From an uncultured Muribaculaceae bacterium (GTDB taxonomy: Bacteria; Bacteroidota; Bacteroidia; Bacteroidales; Muribaculaceae): 12,455 nucleotides of DNA. The stretch is taken from assembly GCA_947644475.1 (NCBI GenBank), contig CANRZQ010000049.1:1-12455 (forward strand). Direction: 5' to 3'. The notes below the pieces were generated by a model. The model searched no databases. It worked only from the letters and a program-made list of their open reading frames with translations, and was not told the origin of the DNA. Both the position numbers and the translations under genes were made by a program. Positions 1-6,637 of the stretch are shown in pieces (the first letter of the stretch is position 1; each line of letters starts with the position of its first letter).

Positions 1-1237
1 CCCCGACGCCACATGGCTCCAGATGACATGGCTTTTCTACCACAACAAGAACTGGACCCCAGAGCGCATCAAGGCCTACATCACGTCGTTCGACGCCGAG
101 CGTCAGCTGCTGCTCGACTACTACTGCGAGCGTCAGGAGGTGTGGCAGCGCACCGACAAATTCCATGGCGTGCCTTTCATCTGGTGCTATCTCGGCAACT
201 TTGGCGGAAACACCATGCTCGTGGGCAACATCGCCACAGTGAACGAGCGCGTCGAAAACACCGTGGCCAATGGCGGCGACGGCTTCCGCGGTGTCGGCTC
301 CACGCTCGAGGGATTAGACTGCAACCCGTTCATGCACCAGTATGTATTTGAGAAAGCATGGGATTTTGACACACATAAGAATCTTGCCGACTGGACTCCC
401 GCGCTTGCCGACCGCCGTGTGGGCCGCACCGACGCCCACGGCCGCAAGGCATGGCAGACGCTCATCGACAGCGTATATGTTGCCTATTCTTCGCCCGGCC
501 AGTGCCCGATGGTGAACGTGCGTCCCTGCTTCGGCAAGTACAAGACACGCTATGCCAATCCGCGCATCAAGTACGACAACCGTGTGCTCATCTCCGTCCT
601 CGACGAGATGCTCGCCGCCGAAGGAGTGGGAGACACCTACGCCTACGACCTTACCAACATCACCCGTCAGTTGCTGTCCAACTATTTCCTCACCTCTTTC
701 CGCCTCTACGAAAAGGCTTACAATGCCGGCGACCGCGCGGAGATGAACCGCCGCAAGGCCGAGATGCTCTCCATCCTCCGCGACCTCGACACCCTCCTTG
801 CCACACAGAGCGCTTTCCTCACCGGCAAGTGGATCGACGACGCTCGCTCCTGGGGCGTGACCGACGCCGAGAAGGACTATTACGAATCCAACGCCCGCAA
901 CCTCATCACCACCTGGGGCGATGCCGACAAGCCGCTCAACGACTATGCCTCGCGCACCTGGCAGGGACTTGTGTCCACATTCTACATGCCCCGCTGGCAG
1001 ATGTTCTTCGACGCAGTCGACTCGGCGATGGACCGCGGCGTGAAATTCGGCGACAAGGCCGACGACCCCGAATTCCTCGCCTACAAGAAACGCGTGTGCG
1101 ACTTCGAGAAAAACTGGTGGCGTTACCGCATAGGCTCTTTCCCCGCCACTCCGCAGGGCGACAGCCGGCAGGTGGCTTCCGCGCTCCTCGACAAGTACCG
1201 CGATGCAATCGCCGCGCAACCAACTCCAAAAGAATAA
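1..1237 (+). CDS. Alpha-N-acetylglucosaminidase (GH89), 5'-truncated by window edge
   Basis: This is the C-terminal part of a glycoside hydrolase family 89 enzyme (NAGLU type), which removes terminal alpha-linked N-acetylglucosamine from glycans; in gut Bacteroidota such enzymes are usually exported to the periplasm or cell surface and act on host glycans. The frame is open to the left edge (first whole codon at base 2), so the ATG at 23 is internal and the N-terminal domain plus most of the catalytic barrel lie outside. Visible family marks are the VPFIWCYLGNFGGN segment (about 140-190) and the STLEGLDCNP segment, whose Glu (codon 308-310) aligns with the second catalytic glutamate of human NAGLU (E446). 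The remaining helical stretch matches the family's C-terminal all-alpha domain. It ends at TAA 1235-1237. No partner gene is joined to it; a hairpin at 1325-1350 lies 88 bases downstream. Confidence 0.92.
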   Translation, partial: PDATWLQMTWLFYHNKNWTPERIKAYITSFDAERQLLLDYYCERQEVWQRTDKFHGVPFIWCYLGNFGGNTMLVGNIATVNERVENTVANGGDGFRGVGSTLEGLDCNPFMHQYVFEKAWDFDTHKNLADWTPALADRRVGRTDAHGRKAWQTLIDSVYVAYSSPGQCPMVNVRPCFGKYKTRYANPRIKYDNRVLISVLDEMLAAEGVGDTYAYDLTNITRQLLSNYFLTSFRLYEKAYNAGDRAEMNRRKAEMLSILRDLDTLLATQSAFLTGKWIDDARSWGVTDAEKDYYESNARNLITTWGDADKPLNDYASRTWQGLVSTFYMPRWQMFFDAVDSAMDRGVKFGDKADDPEFLAYKKRVCDFEKNWWRYRIGSFPATPQGDSRQVASALLDKYRDAIAAQPTPKE

Positions 1238-1324
1238 GCAAAATAGGATAATAAATTGAAGTTGTGAAACTTCCGGATAAAACTAAGATTGAATCAAACG
1301 GATATAGGTGAAAAGGATTGTTCA

Positions 1325-1350
1325 TCAGGCAGACCGCCCGGTCTGCCTGA
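1325..1350 (+). terminator. Perfect 11-bp hairpin, terminator-like, in front of the phosphoesterase gene
   Basis: TCAGGCAGACC (1325-1335) and GGTCTGCCTGA (1340-1350) are exact reverse complements around a GCCC loop, and TTTTAC follows at once. This is the shape of a Rho-independent terminator for the alpha-N-acetylglucosaminidase transcript. It ends only 20 bases before the ATG at 1371, so it would also lie in the leader of the next gene and could act as an attenuator. Confidence 0.7.
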
Positions 1351-1370
1351 TTTTACAAATTATTACAGTC

Positions 1371-2357
1371 ATGACAAAAAATATACTAAAACTTGCAGCA
1401 TCAATAATTGCTCTTTTCGCTCCCTTCGCATCAAATGCCGCCGCGCCTGTATTAAAATTCCGGCCCGACAGCACTTTCCATATCTTGCAGGTCACCGATC
1501 TCCATTATATCCATGCCGACAGCCGCTGCGACTCGGTGATACCACATCTTACGGAAGCCATCCGCGCCGAGGCTCCCGACCTTGTGATGCTCACCGGCGA
1601 CCTTATCTACGGACACGGGCGTAAGAGCATGGAAGATGTCATTTCAGCCGTGTCATCCACCGGTGTGCCTTTTGCCGTAACATTTGGAAACCACGACGAC
1701 GAGCAGGGCCTTTCCCGCCGCGAACTCTTCGACATAATCCGCTCATACCCCGGCAACCTTACCGATTCCGTGGCCGGGATTCCCGGCGTGACCAACTTCA
1801 TCCTGCCCGTGCTTTCGTCCGACGGCAAACGCGATGCCGCCGCCCTCTACTGCTTTGACTCACACTCATATTGCCGCATTCCCGGCGTGAAAGGCTACGA
1901 TTACATCAAGGCCGGACAAATCGACTGGTACCGCTCCGAGTCGCAGCGTTTTGCCGAAGCCAACGGTGGCCGGCCCCTGCCATCTGTTGCATTTTTCCAT
2001 ATCCCCCTGCCGGAATTTGCACAGGCGGCTGCCGACCAAAGCATGCCCCTTGCAGGCACGCGCGGCGAGAAATGCTGCTCTCCGGCCCTGAACTCCGGCC
2101 TGTTTGCCGCCTTCAAGGAGCGTGGCGACGTATTCGCCGTGTTCGTCGGCCACGACCACGACAACGACTATGCCACCGTCCTCCACGGCATCATCCTCGC
2201 CTATGGACGCTACTCCGGCGGCAACACCGAATACAACCACCTCGGCCCGCGCGGCTACCGCACCATCACCCTCCGCGAATCCCGCCCCTACCTCTCCACC
2301 GCCATCCGCCTCTACACCTCCGCCATCCTCCACCCCCTCACCTTCCCGATGCAATAA
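1371..2357 (+). CDS. Secreted calcineurin-like metallophosphoesterase
   Basis: This 328-residue protein belongs to the binuclear-metal phosphoesterase superfamily (Icc / purple acid phosphatase-like). The metal-binding motifs appear in order: TDLH (D43, H45), TGDL (D77), GNHD (N107, H108), FFHIP (H210) and GHDHD (H261, H263). I chose the ATG at 1371 because it begins a clear signal peptide (basic MTKN, hydrophobic core, Ala-rich SNAAA cleavage region), predicting export. The in-frame ATG at 1308 would add 21 residues translated through the hairpin at 1325-1350 and is less likely. The substrate cannot be read from sequence; relatives hydrolyse phosphomonoesters, phosphodiesters or nucleotides. 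No TAnnTTTG promoter was found between 1238 and 1370, so expression may depend on read-through from upstream. The last 25 residues (from about PYLST) go beyond the family core and look low in complexity. Confidence 0.88.
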   Translation: MTKNILKLAASIIALFAPFASNAAAPVLKFRPDSTFHILQVTDLHYIHADSRCDSVIPHLTEAIRAEAPDLVMLTGDLIYGHGRKSMEDVISAVSSTGVPFAVTFGNHDDEQGLSRRELFDIIRSYPGNLTDSVAGIPGVTNFILPVLSSDGKRDAAALYCFDSHSYCRIPGVKGYDYIKAGQIDWYRSESQRFAEANGGRPLPSVAFFHIPLPEFAQAAADQSMPLAGTRGEKCCSPALNSGLFAAFKERGDVFAVFVGHDHDNDYATVLHGIILAYGRYSGGNTEYNHLGPRGYRTITLRESRPYLSTAIRLYTSAILHPLTFPMQ

Positions 2358-2362
2358 TAAAA

Positions 2363-2407
2363 AGCACGTTGCAGGGGCGCACGTCTCGTGTGCTTCTTCA
2401 ACGTGCT
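2363..2407. terminator. Two-tier hairpin between convergent genes
   Basis: An outer 9-bp stem (AGCACGTTG 2363-2371 with CAACGTGCT 2399-2407) encloses an inner 7-bp stem (GCGCACG 2377-2383 with CGTGTGC 2387-2393, one wobble pair). It lies in the 61-base gap between the ends of the phosphoesterase gene (plus) and the 2419-3075 gene (minus), so it probably serves as a bidirectional terminator. The inner part also resembles the dispersed GGGACGTACG-type hairpin at 7566-7589. Confidence 0.6.
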
Positions 2408-2418
2408 ATATATGTCGT

Positions 2419-3075
2419 TTATGAATCAAGCATATGTTCTTTTAGCGACTTGGCGGCATGAATGAGTTCGGCGTTTTTATCCACAACCCGGAGGCATGAC
2501 TTTTTCCATCTGCGCTTAGCAAAATATGCCCATTTGGAGCCGGGAAATGTACGGTTTGGCAAAGTCTCAATTTGTAGAATTTCGTCTATGTAACGTTGGA
2601 TGTATATTGTGCATATTCCCGTACCGCAAAACTTGTCCGGTAATTTTTCTAACCTGACTAAATCTTGAATGGCACAAGTCGAAGGGCTTTTAGAATGTCT
2701 TTCAATGTAAAAGGTGATTTCTTGCAGAGCCTTTTCCGCATCCCGTATCAGCATCGGAAGTTTGATTAAGGCAGATTGAAGTTTCCAATATTCTTCGCGG
2801 GCATATTCCAGTTGGCTTGCCTCAAACAATACGTCGCTATATATTTCATGGTCGTCAGGGTCTATATAATGCTCTGATTCACAATATGGTGCTATCGCTA
2901 AGAGATTTGCGATTCTCGGAAGGAGTCCGTTAAATTTTATTAGAAAGTGCTTATATGTTTCAACCCTCGTCTTTAAAAGATTCTGAGCCTTAATCAGTGG
3001 TTTGGAAAATACATCCTTCCATAGACGGGCATCCTCTTTTCTTTTCAGGTCGGACGGTCCTTTTGGGGAGGGCAT
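2419..3075 (-). CDS. Hypothetical protein, 218 aa, mostly helical; second gene of a two-gene operon
   Basis: I do not recognise a family. The protein is rich in charged residues and predicted helix, with heptad-like runs around residues 25-45 and 85-125. Four cysteines in the second half (two of them in KFCGTGIC) might bind metal or form disulfides. The C-terminal third holds a strongly basic aromatic stretch (KWAYFAKRRWKKS) that could contact nucleic acid. There is no signal peptide or membrane segment, so it is probably cytosolic. Its ATG follows the stop of the upstream 3077-3604 gene with a single base between (TAA-T-ATG), which implies translational coupling and a shared role. The two genes are visibly more AT-rich than the phosphoesterase and ettA, as expected of an accessory insertion. 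The function is unknown. Confidence 0.72.
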   Translation of the reverse strand: MPSPKGPSDLKRKEDARLWKDVFSKPLIKAQNLLKTRVETYKHFLIKFNGLLPRIANLLAIAPYCESEHYIDPDDHEIYSDVLFEASQLEYAREEYWKLQSALIKLPMLIRDAEKALQEITFYIERHSKSPSTCAIQDLVRLEKLPDKFCGTGICTIYIQRYIDEILQIETLPNRTFPGSKWAYFAKRRWKKSCLRVVDKNAELIHAAKSLKEHMLDS

Positions 3076-3076
3076 A

Positions 3077-3604
3077 TTATGTCAATTTGATGCAGTGGTT
3101 TGAATTCATGAAATTAGCAAGATTCATCCGTTTATAAGTGGGATTAATCCCGAGGAAATCACCGCGGACGATTTCGTTGGTACATGGATCTATTTCTACA
3201 TACTCAACTTCCCATTGAGTCAGGTCAAAAGGATTTAAAGGTTCGCCATGCTCTCCAACCACTTCTGTGATTTTAAAAACGTGGTCTGAATATCTATTGT
3301 TTGAATCGCGCCAGAGCGAGTTTACTAGTCGCTTTGGATGGACGGTGTGGGCATTAAATGCACTCCTTGGTCTATCGTGATAGTCATCATGTTGTTCATA
3401 TAAGCCTTCACCATAGTGTCCGATGCCGTCTTTGGAAACAACCATTGGCTCGAAACTAAGGATTTCCGATTCTTGGATGCAATTCTTGTAGCAATACTCA
3501 TCAATTGCATCCGGAATGGTAGTGCAGTACGTCTCGAAAATCTCCGGAGCCGTCCTTGGCAGTGTAGAATCATAAAAATCTTTTAATGTGACCTTGAATT
3601 TCAT
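3077..3604 (-). CDS. Hypothetical protein, 175 aa; first gene of a two-gene operon
   Basis: No family was recognised. The protein starts MKFKVTLKDFYDST and has an acidic, aromatic-rich composition. A His/Asp-rich central segment (YEQHDDYHDRPR, about residues 69-80) and several Cys suggest possible metal binding, but no known catalytic motif is complete. The C-terminal half (WEVEYVEIDP...) reads as alternating beta strands. There is no signal peptide or membrane segment. The ATG at 3604 is preceded by an AT-rich leader and a Bacteroides-type -7 box about 100 bases upstream (3704-3711). Its stop lies one base before the start of the 218-residue partner gene, so the pair should be made together. 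A small accessory or defence module is one possibility, but nothing in the sequence proves it. Confidence 0.7.
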   Translation of the reverse strand: MKFKVTLKDFYDSTLPRTAPEIFETYCTTIPDAIDEYCYKNCIQESEILSFEPMVVSKDGIGHYGEGLYEQHDDYHDRPRSAFNAHTVHPKRLVNSLWRDSNNRYSDHVFKITEVVGEHGEPLNPFDLTQWEVEYVEIDPCTNEIVRGDFLGINPTYKRMNLANFMNSNHCIKLT

Positions 3605-3703
3605 GTGTGGTAAATTAATAATTGTTTATACTTAAAAATCATATGACTGCATATTGCAAATAGAAAACTTGATTATAGCCTTCTTCCTCATTATCATATA
3701 ATG

Positions 3704-3711
3704 CAAAGATA
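3704..3711 (-). promoter_or_regulatory. Putative -7 box for the 3604-2419 operon
   Basis: On the minus strand these bases read TATCTTTG, an exact match to the Bacteroidota TAnnTTTG -7 consensus, about 93 bases before the start at 3604. No TTTG occurs at the expected 19-21 base spacing upstream, so only the -7 element is supported. Confidence 0.5.
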
Positions 3712-3773
3712 CACAATTTTTTTTATTTTGGGGTGATTTCACAAAAAACGTTATTATAACCGTCCGCCCCCTC

Positions 3774-3806
3774 ACCCGGTAGGAACGTAGGCCTCCGGCT
3801 TGCACC
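3774..3806 (-). repeat. 33-bp dispersed repeat, copy 1
   Basis: Read on the minus strand, this segment matches 10705-10736 on the plus strand. The shared core is GCAAGCCGGAGGC, then CGTTCCT, then CCGGGT. By eye 29 of 33 positions agree and all differences are transitions. Confidence 0.7.
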
Positions 3807-3820
3807 TTCTCCCGCCACAC

Positions 3821-3879
3821 CGCGCAGCGTCGCAAATGCCGTGCAAGCCCGCACCATCACGAACTATCCGACAGCTATC
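3821..3879 (+). repeat. CGCGCAGCG repeat, copy A (left of nuclease-like gene)
   Basis: This segment begins CGCGCAGCGTCGCAAATGC, continues GCAAGCCCGCA and ATCACGAAC, and ends in two GAACTATC-like words. It lines up over its whole 59 bases with 4659-4717 in the same orientation, with roughly 85 percent identity by eye. Confidence 0.75.
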
Positions 3880-3893
3880 TTTATGTTACTAAA

Positions 3894-3925
3894 TTTGCAT
3901 AATCTTAAATCGTGAACTATCTTTG
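3894..3925 (+). promoter_or_regulatory. Promoter of the GxxExxY gene
   Basis: TTTG (3894-3897) and TATCTTTG (3918-3925) are separated by exactly 20 bases, matching the Bacteroidota -33/-7 promoter. The -7 box overlaps the GAACTATC word at 3914-3921, at the outer end of the inverted repeat arm 3914-3954, so the promoter is part of the repeat. The predicted leader is about 65 bases. Confidence 0.75.
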
Positions 3926-3954
3926 TCCTCGCATGGCTCGGACGCTGACGTAAC
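3914..3954 (+). repeat. Left arm of inverted repeat flanking the GxxExxY gene
   Basis: The reverse complement of this 41-base segment matches 4552-4586: 33 of 35 aligned bases are identical by eye, with two gaps (5 and 1 bases). Shared words are GCGTCCGAGC and ATGCGAGGACAA. The two arms bracket the gene at 3997-4422. Confidence 0.8.
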
Positions 3955-3996
3955 AAAGGCAGGGCCTTGTAAATCCAATATTAACAATTAACAGAT

Positions 3997-4422
3997 ATGA
4001 CTAAAAAAGAGTTAATTTATCTGGTAAGGGGCTGCGCTTTCAATGTAAGAAATGAGTTCGGTCGTTTTTTGCATGAACATCCCTATCAGATGGCTATGGA
4101 ATACGCACTTAGGCAGGAGGGGATTGAAGCGTATAGAGAAGTCCCGATAAATGTTGTATTCGACGGATATGACTGTGGAAAAGGATATTCTGTCGACATA
4201 CTGATAGTTCCTGATATCGTTATAGAACTCAAGGCTACGCCGGAGATGCTGGATTTCCATTATGCCCAACTAAGAAACTATATGAACTTGTTACATTCTC
4301 CATTTGGGATGTTGATAAATTTTGGGGTAAAGGATTTTAGAGATGGAATACACATATTAAATGCTGATCCACAGCAATTTCCTAAAAGCAAAGCCACACC
4401 GATGCTCGAATCAAAAAAATAA
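3997..4422 (+). CDS. GxxExxY family protein, PD-(D/E)XK nuclease-like
   Basis: The 141-residue product matches the GxxExxY protein family (PDDEXK_3-like). An N-terminal helical part (GCAFNVRNEFG, then LHEHPY with the family's Glu27 and Tyr30) is followed by VPINVVFDG and YSVDILI (D67), then VIELKA, giving E77-x-K79. Next come the QLRNYM helix (91-96), GMLINFG (104-110) and DGIHIL. D67 and ExK are the expected metal and catalytic residues of the nuclease fold. The second Gly of the name motif is replaced by Phe24. Biochemistry of the family is poorly known; a role in nucleic-acid cleavage or mobility is an inference. The length is near normal apart from a 20-residue tail. The gene stands alone, with its own promoter, inside repeats that flank it in direct and inverted orientation, suggesting a small mobile or formerly mobile cassette. 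Its AT-rich composition contrasts with ettA. Confidence 0.85.
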   Translation: MTKKELIYLVRGCAFNVRNEFGRFLHEHPYQMAMEYALRQEGIEAYREVPINVVFDGYDCGKGYSVDILIVPDIVIELKATPEMLDFHYAQLRNYMNLLHSPFGMLINFGVKDFRDGIHILNADPQQFPKSKATPMLESKK

Positions 4423-4462
4423 AATAGGGCACGAACGCCCCTTTTGTAAAGATAGTTTCGGG

Positions 4463-4526
4463 ATAGCGCAATGTCGCAAAAAATGCTGCGCAAGCCCGAA
4501 CTATCATGGACCATTAGCGAACCATC
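4463..4526 (+). repeat. CGCGCAGCG repeat, diverged copy B
   Basis: ATAGCGCAATGTCGCAAA, then ATGCTGCGCAAGCCCG, GAACTATC (4498-4505) and GAACCATC (4519-4526) follow the order seen in copies A and C, with small insertions and losses. Confidence 0.6.
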
Positions 4527-4551
4527 CTCCAACCATCCAAGTTGATATTTC

Positions 4552-4586
4552 GTTAGCGTCCGAGCGATGCGAGGACAAGATAGGTC
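4552..4586 (-). repeat. Right arm of inverted repeat flanking the GxxExxY gene
   Basis: This is the partner of 3914-3954. On the minus strand it carries TATCTTGT where the left arm has the functional TATCTTTG, so the mirrored promoter copy looks degraded. Confidence 0.8.
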
Positions 4587-4658
4587 AATATATTTTAATC
4601 CGGGATAAAATTGATAGTCCTCAGATAGGTCATTCATAGTCCATGATAGTTCCTGCTC

Positions 4659-4717
4659 CGCGCAGCGTCGCAAATGCTGCGCAAGCCCGCATTATCACGA
4701 ACCATCAGAGAACCATC
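4659..4717 (+). repeat. CGCGCAGCG repeat, copy C (right of nuclease-like gene)
   Basis: This is the direct partner of 3821-3879. It contains a 7-bp stem (GCGCAGC 4660-4666 with GCTGCGC 4676-4682) and ends in two GAACCATC words (4699-4706 and 4710-4717). Confidence 0.75.
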
Positions 4718-4776
4718 TAACAAACATAATAAAATAAATGAGATAATGAAAGTGTGCGAGCCAAGATGGTTCGTTC

Positions 4777-4810
4777 ATGGTTCGGGATAGTTCCTGCATA
4801 GCGCAGCGTC
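4777..4810 (+). repeat. Partial repeat copy D
   Basis: ATGGTTCGGGATAGTTCCTGC followed by GCGCAGCGTC matches the stretch just left of and into copy C (GATAGTTCCTGC at 4645-4656, then CGCAGCGTC). The repeat island stops here, directly before the ettA promoter. Confidence 0.55.
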
Positions 4811-4816
4811 TTGACG

Positions 4817-4848
4817 TTTGCGGGGTTGGGGATTTTTTTGTAAATTTG
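4817..4848 (+). promoter_or_regulatory. Promoter of ettA
   Basis: TTTG (4817-4820) and TAAATTTG (4841-4848) with a 20-base spacer fit the Bacteroidota -33/-7 consensus. The predicted transcript would start about 23 bases before the ATG at 4877. Confidence 0.75.
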
Positions 4849-4876
4849 CAGGGAAATTGAATAACTATCCATAATT

Positions 4877-6562
4877 ATGGCTGACGATAAAAAAGTGATA
4901 TTCTCGATGGTGGGTGTGTCGAAGACGTACCCGCCTCAAAAGCAAGTGCTTAAAAATATTTATCTGTCGTTTTTCTACGGCGCGAAGATCGGTATCATCG
5001 GTCTCAACGGCTCGGGTAAGTCCTCGCTGTTGAAAATCATCGCCGGCATCGACAAGAGTTACCAGGGCGAGGTTGTGTTCTCGCCGGGATATTCCGTGGG
5101 CTATCTCGAACAGGAGCCGCAACTCGACCCGGACAAGACCGTAATCGAGGTGGTGCGCGAGGGCGTGCAGCCCATCATGGACCTCCTTGCCGAATACGAC
5201 AAGGTGAACGAGGCGTTCGGCGACCCTGAGGTGCTCGAGGATCCCGACAAGATGAATGCCCTGATTGAGCGTCAGGCCGAGTTGCAGGATAAACTCGACG
5301 CTGCCGATGCCTGGAACATCGATTCCAAACTCGAACGTGCCATGGACGCTCTCCAATGTCCGCCCGACGACCAGAAAATCGACACCCTTTCGGGCGGCGA
5401 GCGTCGTCGCGTGGCTTTGATACGCCTGTTGCTCCAGCAACCCGACATCCTGTTGCTCGACGAGCCTACCAACCACCTCGACGCAGAGTCTATCGACTGG
5501 CTCGAACAGCATCTCCAGCAATATCCCGGCACGGTAATCGCCATTACCCACGACCGTTATTTCCTCGACCATGTGGCCGGCTGGATTCTTGAACTCGACC
5601 GCGGCGAAGGTATTCCCTGGAAGGGTAACTATTCCTCATGGCTCGACCAGAAGACCAAGCGCATGGCCATGGAGGAGAAGCAGGCCTCGAAACGCCGCAA
5701 GACTCTCGAGCGCGAACTCGAATGGGTGCGTATGGCTCCGAAAGCGCGTCAGGCCAAGGGAAAGGCGCGTCTGTCGTCGTACGACCGCTTGCTCAACGAG
5801 GACCAGAAGCAGAAGGAAGAACGTCTGGAAATTTTCATCCCCAACGGTCCGCGCCTTGGCAACAAGGTGATCGAGGCCAAGGGACTTACAAAATCGTTTG
5901 GCACAAAGAAACTTTTCGAGGACCTTTCGTTCATGCTGCCGCCTAACGGCATCGTGGGCGTGATTGGCCCCAACGGCGCAGGCAAGACCACGCTCTTCCG
6001 CCTTATCATGGGCCAGGAAGCACCGGATGCCGGTACGTTCGACGTGGGCGAGACCGTAAAGATTGCCTATGTCGACCAGCGTCACCATGACCTTATTCCC
6101 GAGCGCACCGTCTATGAGGTGATATCGCAGGGTGTGGAGTCGTTCCGCATGGGCGGCCGCGATGTAAACGCCCGCGCCTATCTGTCGAAGTTCAACTTTA
6201 CCGGCGCCGACCAGGAGAAGAAAATCGGCGTGCTCTCGGGCGGCGAGCGTAACCGCCTGCACCTTGCCATGGCCCTTAAAGAGGAGGGCAACGTGCTGCT
6301 TCTCGACGAACCTACCAATGATATCGACGTGAACACGCTCCGCGCTCTCGAAGAAGGTCTCGACGACTTCGCCGGATGCGCCGTTGTCGTTAGCCACGAC
6401 CGCTGGTTCCTCGACCGCATCTGCACCCACATCCTCTCGTTCGAAGGCGACGGCAAGGTCGTGTTCTACGAAGGCTCGTATTCCGACTATGAGGAATACA
6501 AGAAGGCGCAGAACGGCGGCAAGGAACTGCCCCGTCGCCGCTACCGCAAACTTATGGACTAA
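4877..6562 (+). CDS. ettA: ABC-F ATPase EttA (energy-dependent translational throttle protein)
   Basis: This 561-residue protein carries two ATP-binding cassettes and no membrane domain. Cassette 1 has Walker A GLNGSGKS (42-49), an arm insertion (about 93-140), LSGGE (171-175), Walker B ILLLDEP (191-197) and H-loop H225. Cassette 2 has GPNGAGKTT (364-372), LSGGE (453-457), LLLDEP (474-479) and H507. The basic inter-domain linker (about 240-330) contains WKGNYSSWL and KGKARL, typical of EttA rather than Uup or other ABC-F proteins, and the length is close to the 555 residues of E. coli EttA. EttA binds the ribosomal E site and gates the first elongation steps according to ADP/ATP level; it is cytosolic. 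The start at 4877 fits the promoter and the family N-terminus. Both Walker B glutamates (196, 478) are present, so it should be active. recR lies downstream in the same direction. Confidence 0.95.
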   Translation: MADDKKVIFSMVGVSKTYPPQKQVLKNIYLSFFYGAKIGIIGLNGSGKSSLLKIIAGIDKSYQGEVVFSPGYSVGYLEQEPQLDPDKTVIEVVREGVQPIMDLLAEYDKVNEAFGDPEVLEDPDKMNALIERQAELQDKLDAADAWNIDSKLERAMDALQCPPDDQKIDTLSGGERRRVALIRLLLQQPDILLLDEPTNHLDAESIDWLEQHLQQYPGTVIAITHDRYFLDHVAGWILELDRGEGIPWKGNYSSWLDQKTKRMAMEEKQASKRRKTLERELEWVRMAPKARQAKGKARLSSYDRLLNEDQKQKEERLEIFIPNGPRLGNKVIEAKGLTKSFGTKKLFEDLSFMLPPNGIVGVIGPNGAGKTTLFRLIMGQEAPDAGTFDVGETVKIAYVDQRHHDLIPERTVYEVISQGVESFRMGGRDVNARAYLSKFNFTGADQEKKIGVLSGGERNRLHLAMALKEEGNVLLLDEPTNDIDVNTLRALEEGLDDFAGCAVVVSHDRWFLDRICTHILSFEGDGKVVFYEGSYSDYEEYKKAQNGGKELPRRRYRKLMD

Positions 6563-6588
6563 ACTGAATTCACAATGCACGATTAGGG

Positions 6589-6637
6589 CAATGCACAATG
6601 CACGATGCACAATGCACAATGCACAATGCACAATGCA
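6589..6637 (+). repeat. 7-bp tandem repeat CAATGCA, left block
   Basis: Seven consecutive units of CAATGCA occur (one variant CGATGCA at 6603-6609), preceded by degenerate units from 6570. Confidence 0.9.

Larger units (their letters stand above)
3605..3996. other. 392-bp divergent intergenic region with promoters and repeats
   Basis: Nearest the minus-strand operon is an AT-rich leader and promoter zone (3605-3750). The rest is repeat-derived: a 33-bp dispersed repeat at 3774-3806, a CGCGCAGCG-type repeat at 3821-3879, and the left arm of an inverted repeat at 3914-3954. The GxxExxY gene promoter lies at 3894-3925. The open frame on the minus strand (3835-3632) begins inside a repeat and looks like no protein. 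Confidence 0.6.
4423..4876. other. 454-bp intergenic region made of short repeats
   Basis: No convincing gene is present. The region holds repeat copy B (4463-4526), the right inverted arm (4552-4586), repeat copy C (4659-4717), a partial copy D (4777-4810) and many GAACTATC/GAACCATC words in both orientations, and ends in the ettA promoter (4817-4848). Open frames 4361-4639 (+) and 4673-4278 (-) cross these repeats and look like chance. Confidence 0.6.

Noticed and set aside
314..1219. 301-aa open frame on the minus strand
   Set aside because: It is antisense to the GH89 gene, whose conserved motifs are certain. The Val/Gly/Glu/His-rich product is typical of an antisense shadow of GC-rich codons.
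451..1251. 266-aa open frame in another plus frame
   Set aside because: This is an Arg/His/Pro-rich shadow of the GH89 gene.
1308..1370. Upstream ATG of the phosphoesterase frame
   Set aside because: The added 21 residues would be translated through the hairpin at 1325-1350 and would bury the signal peptide, so the ATG at 1371 is preferred.
3632..3835. 67-aa minus-strand frame
   Set aside because: It starts inside a dispersed repeat, covers the promoter region and has no protein-like pattern.
4278..4673. 131-aa minus-strand frame and an opposing 92-aa frame at 4361-4639
   Set aside because: Both run through the short repeats and the 3' end of the GxxExxY gene. Neither has a promoter or family features.
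3774..4794. Classical insertion sequence
   Set aside because: No transposase, no clean terminal repeats and no target duplication can be defined; only a nuclease-like gene and mixed repeats are present.
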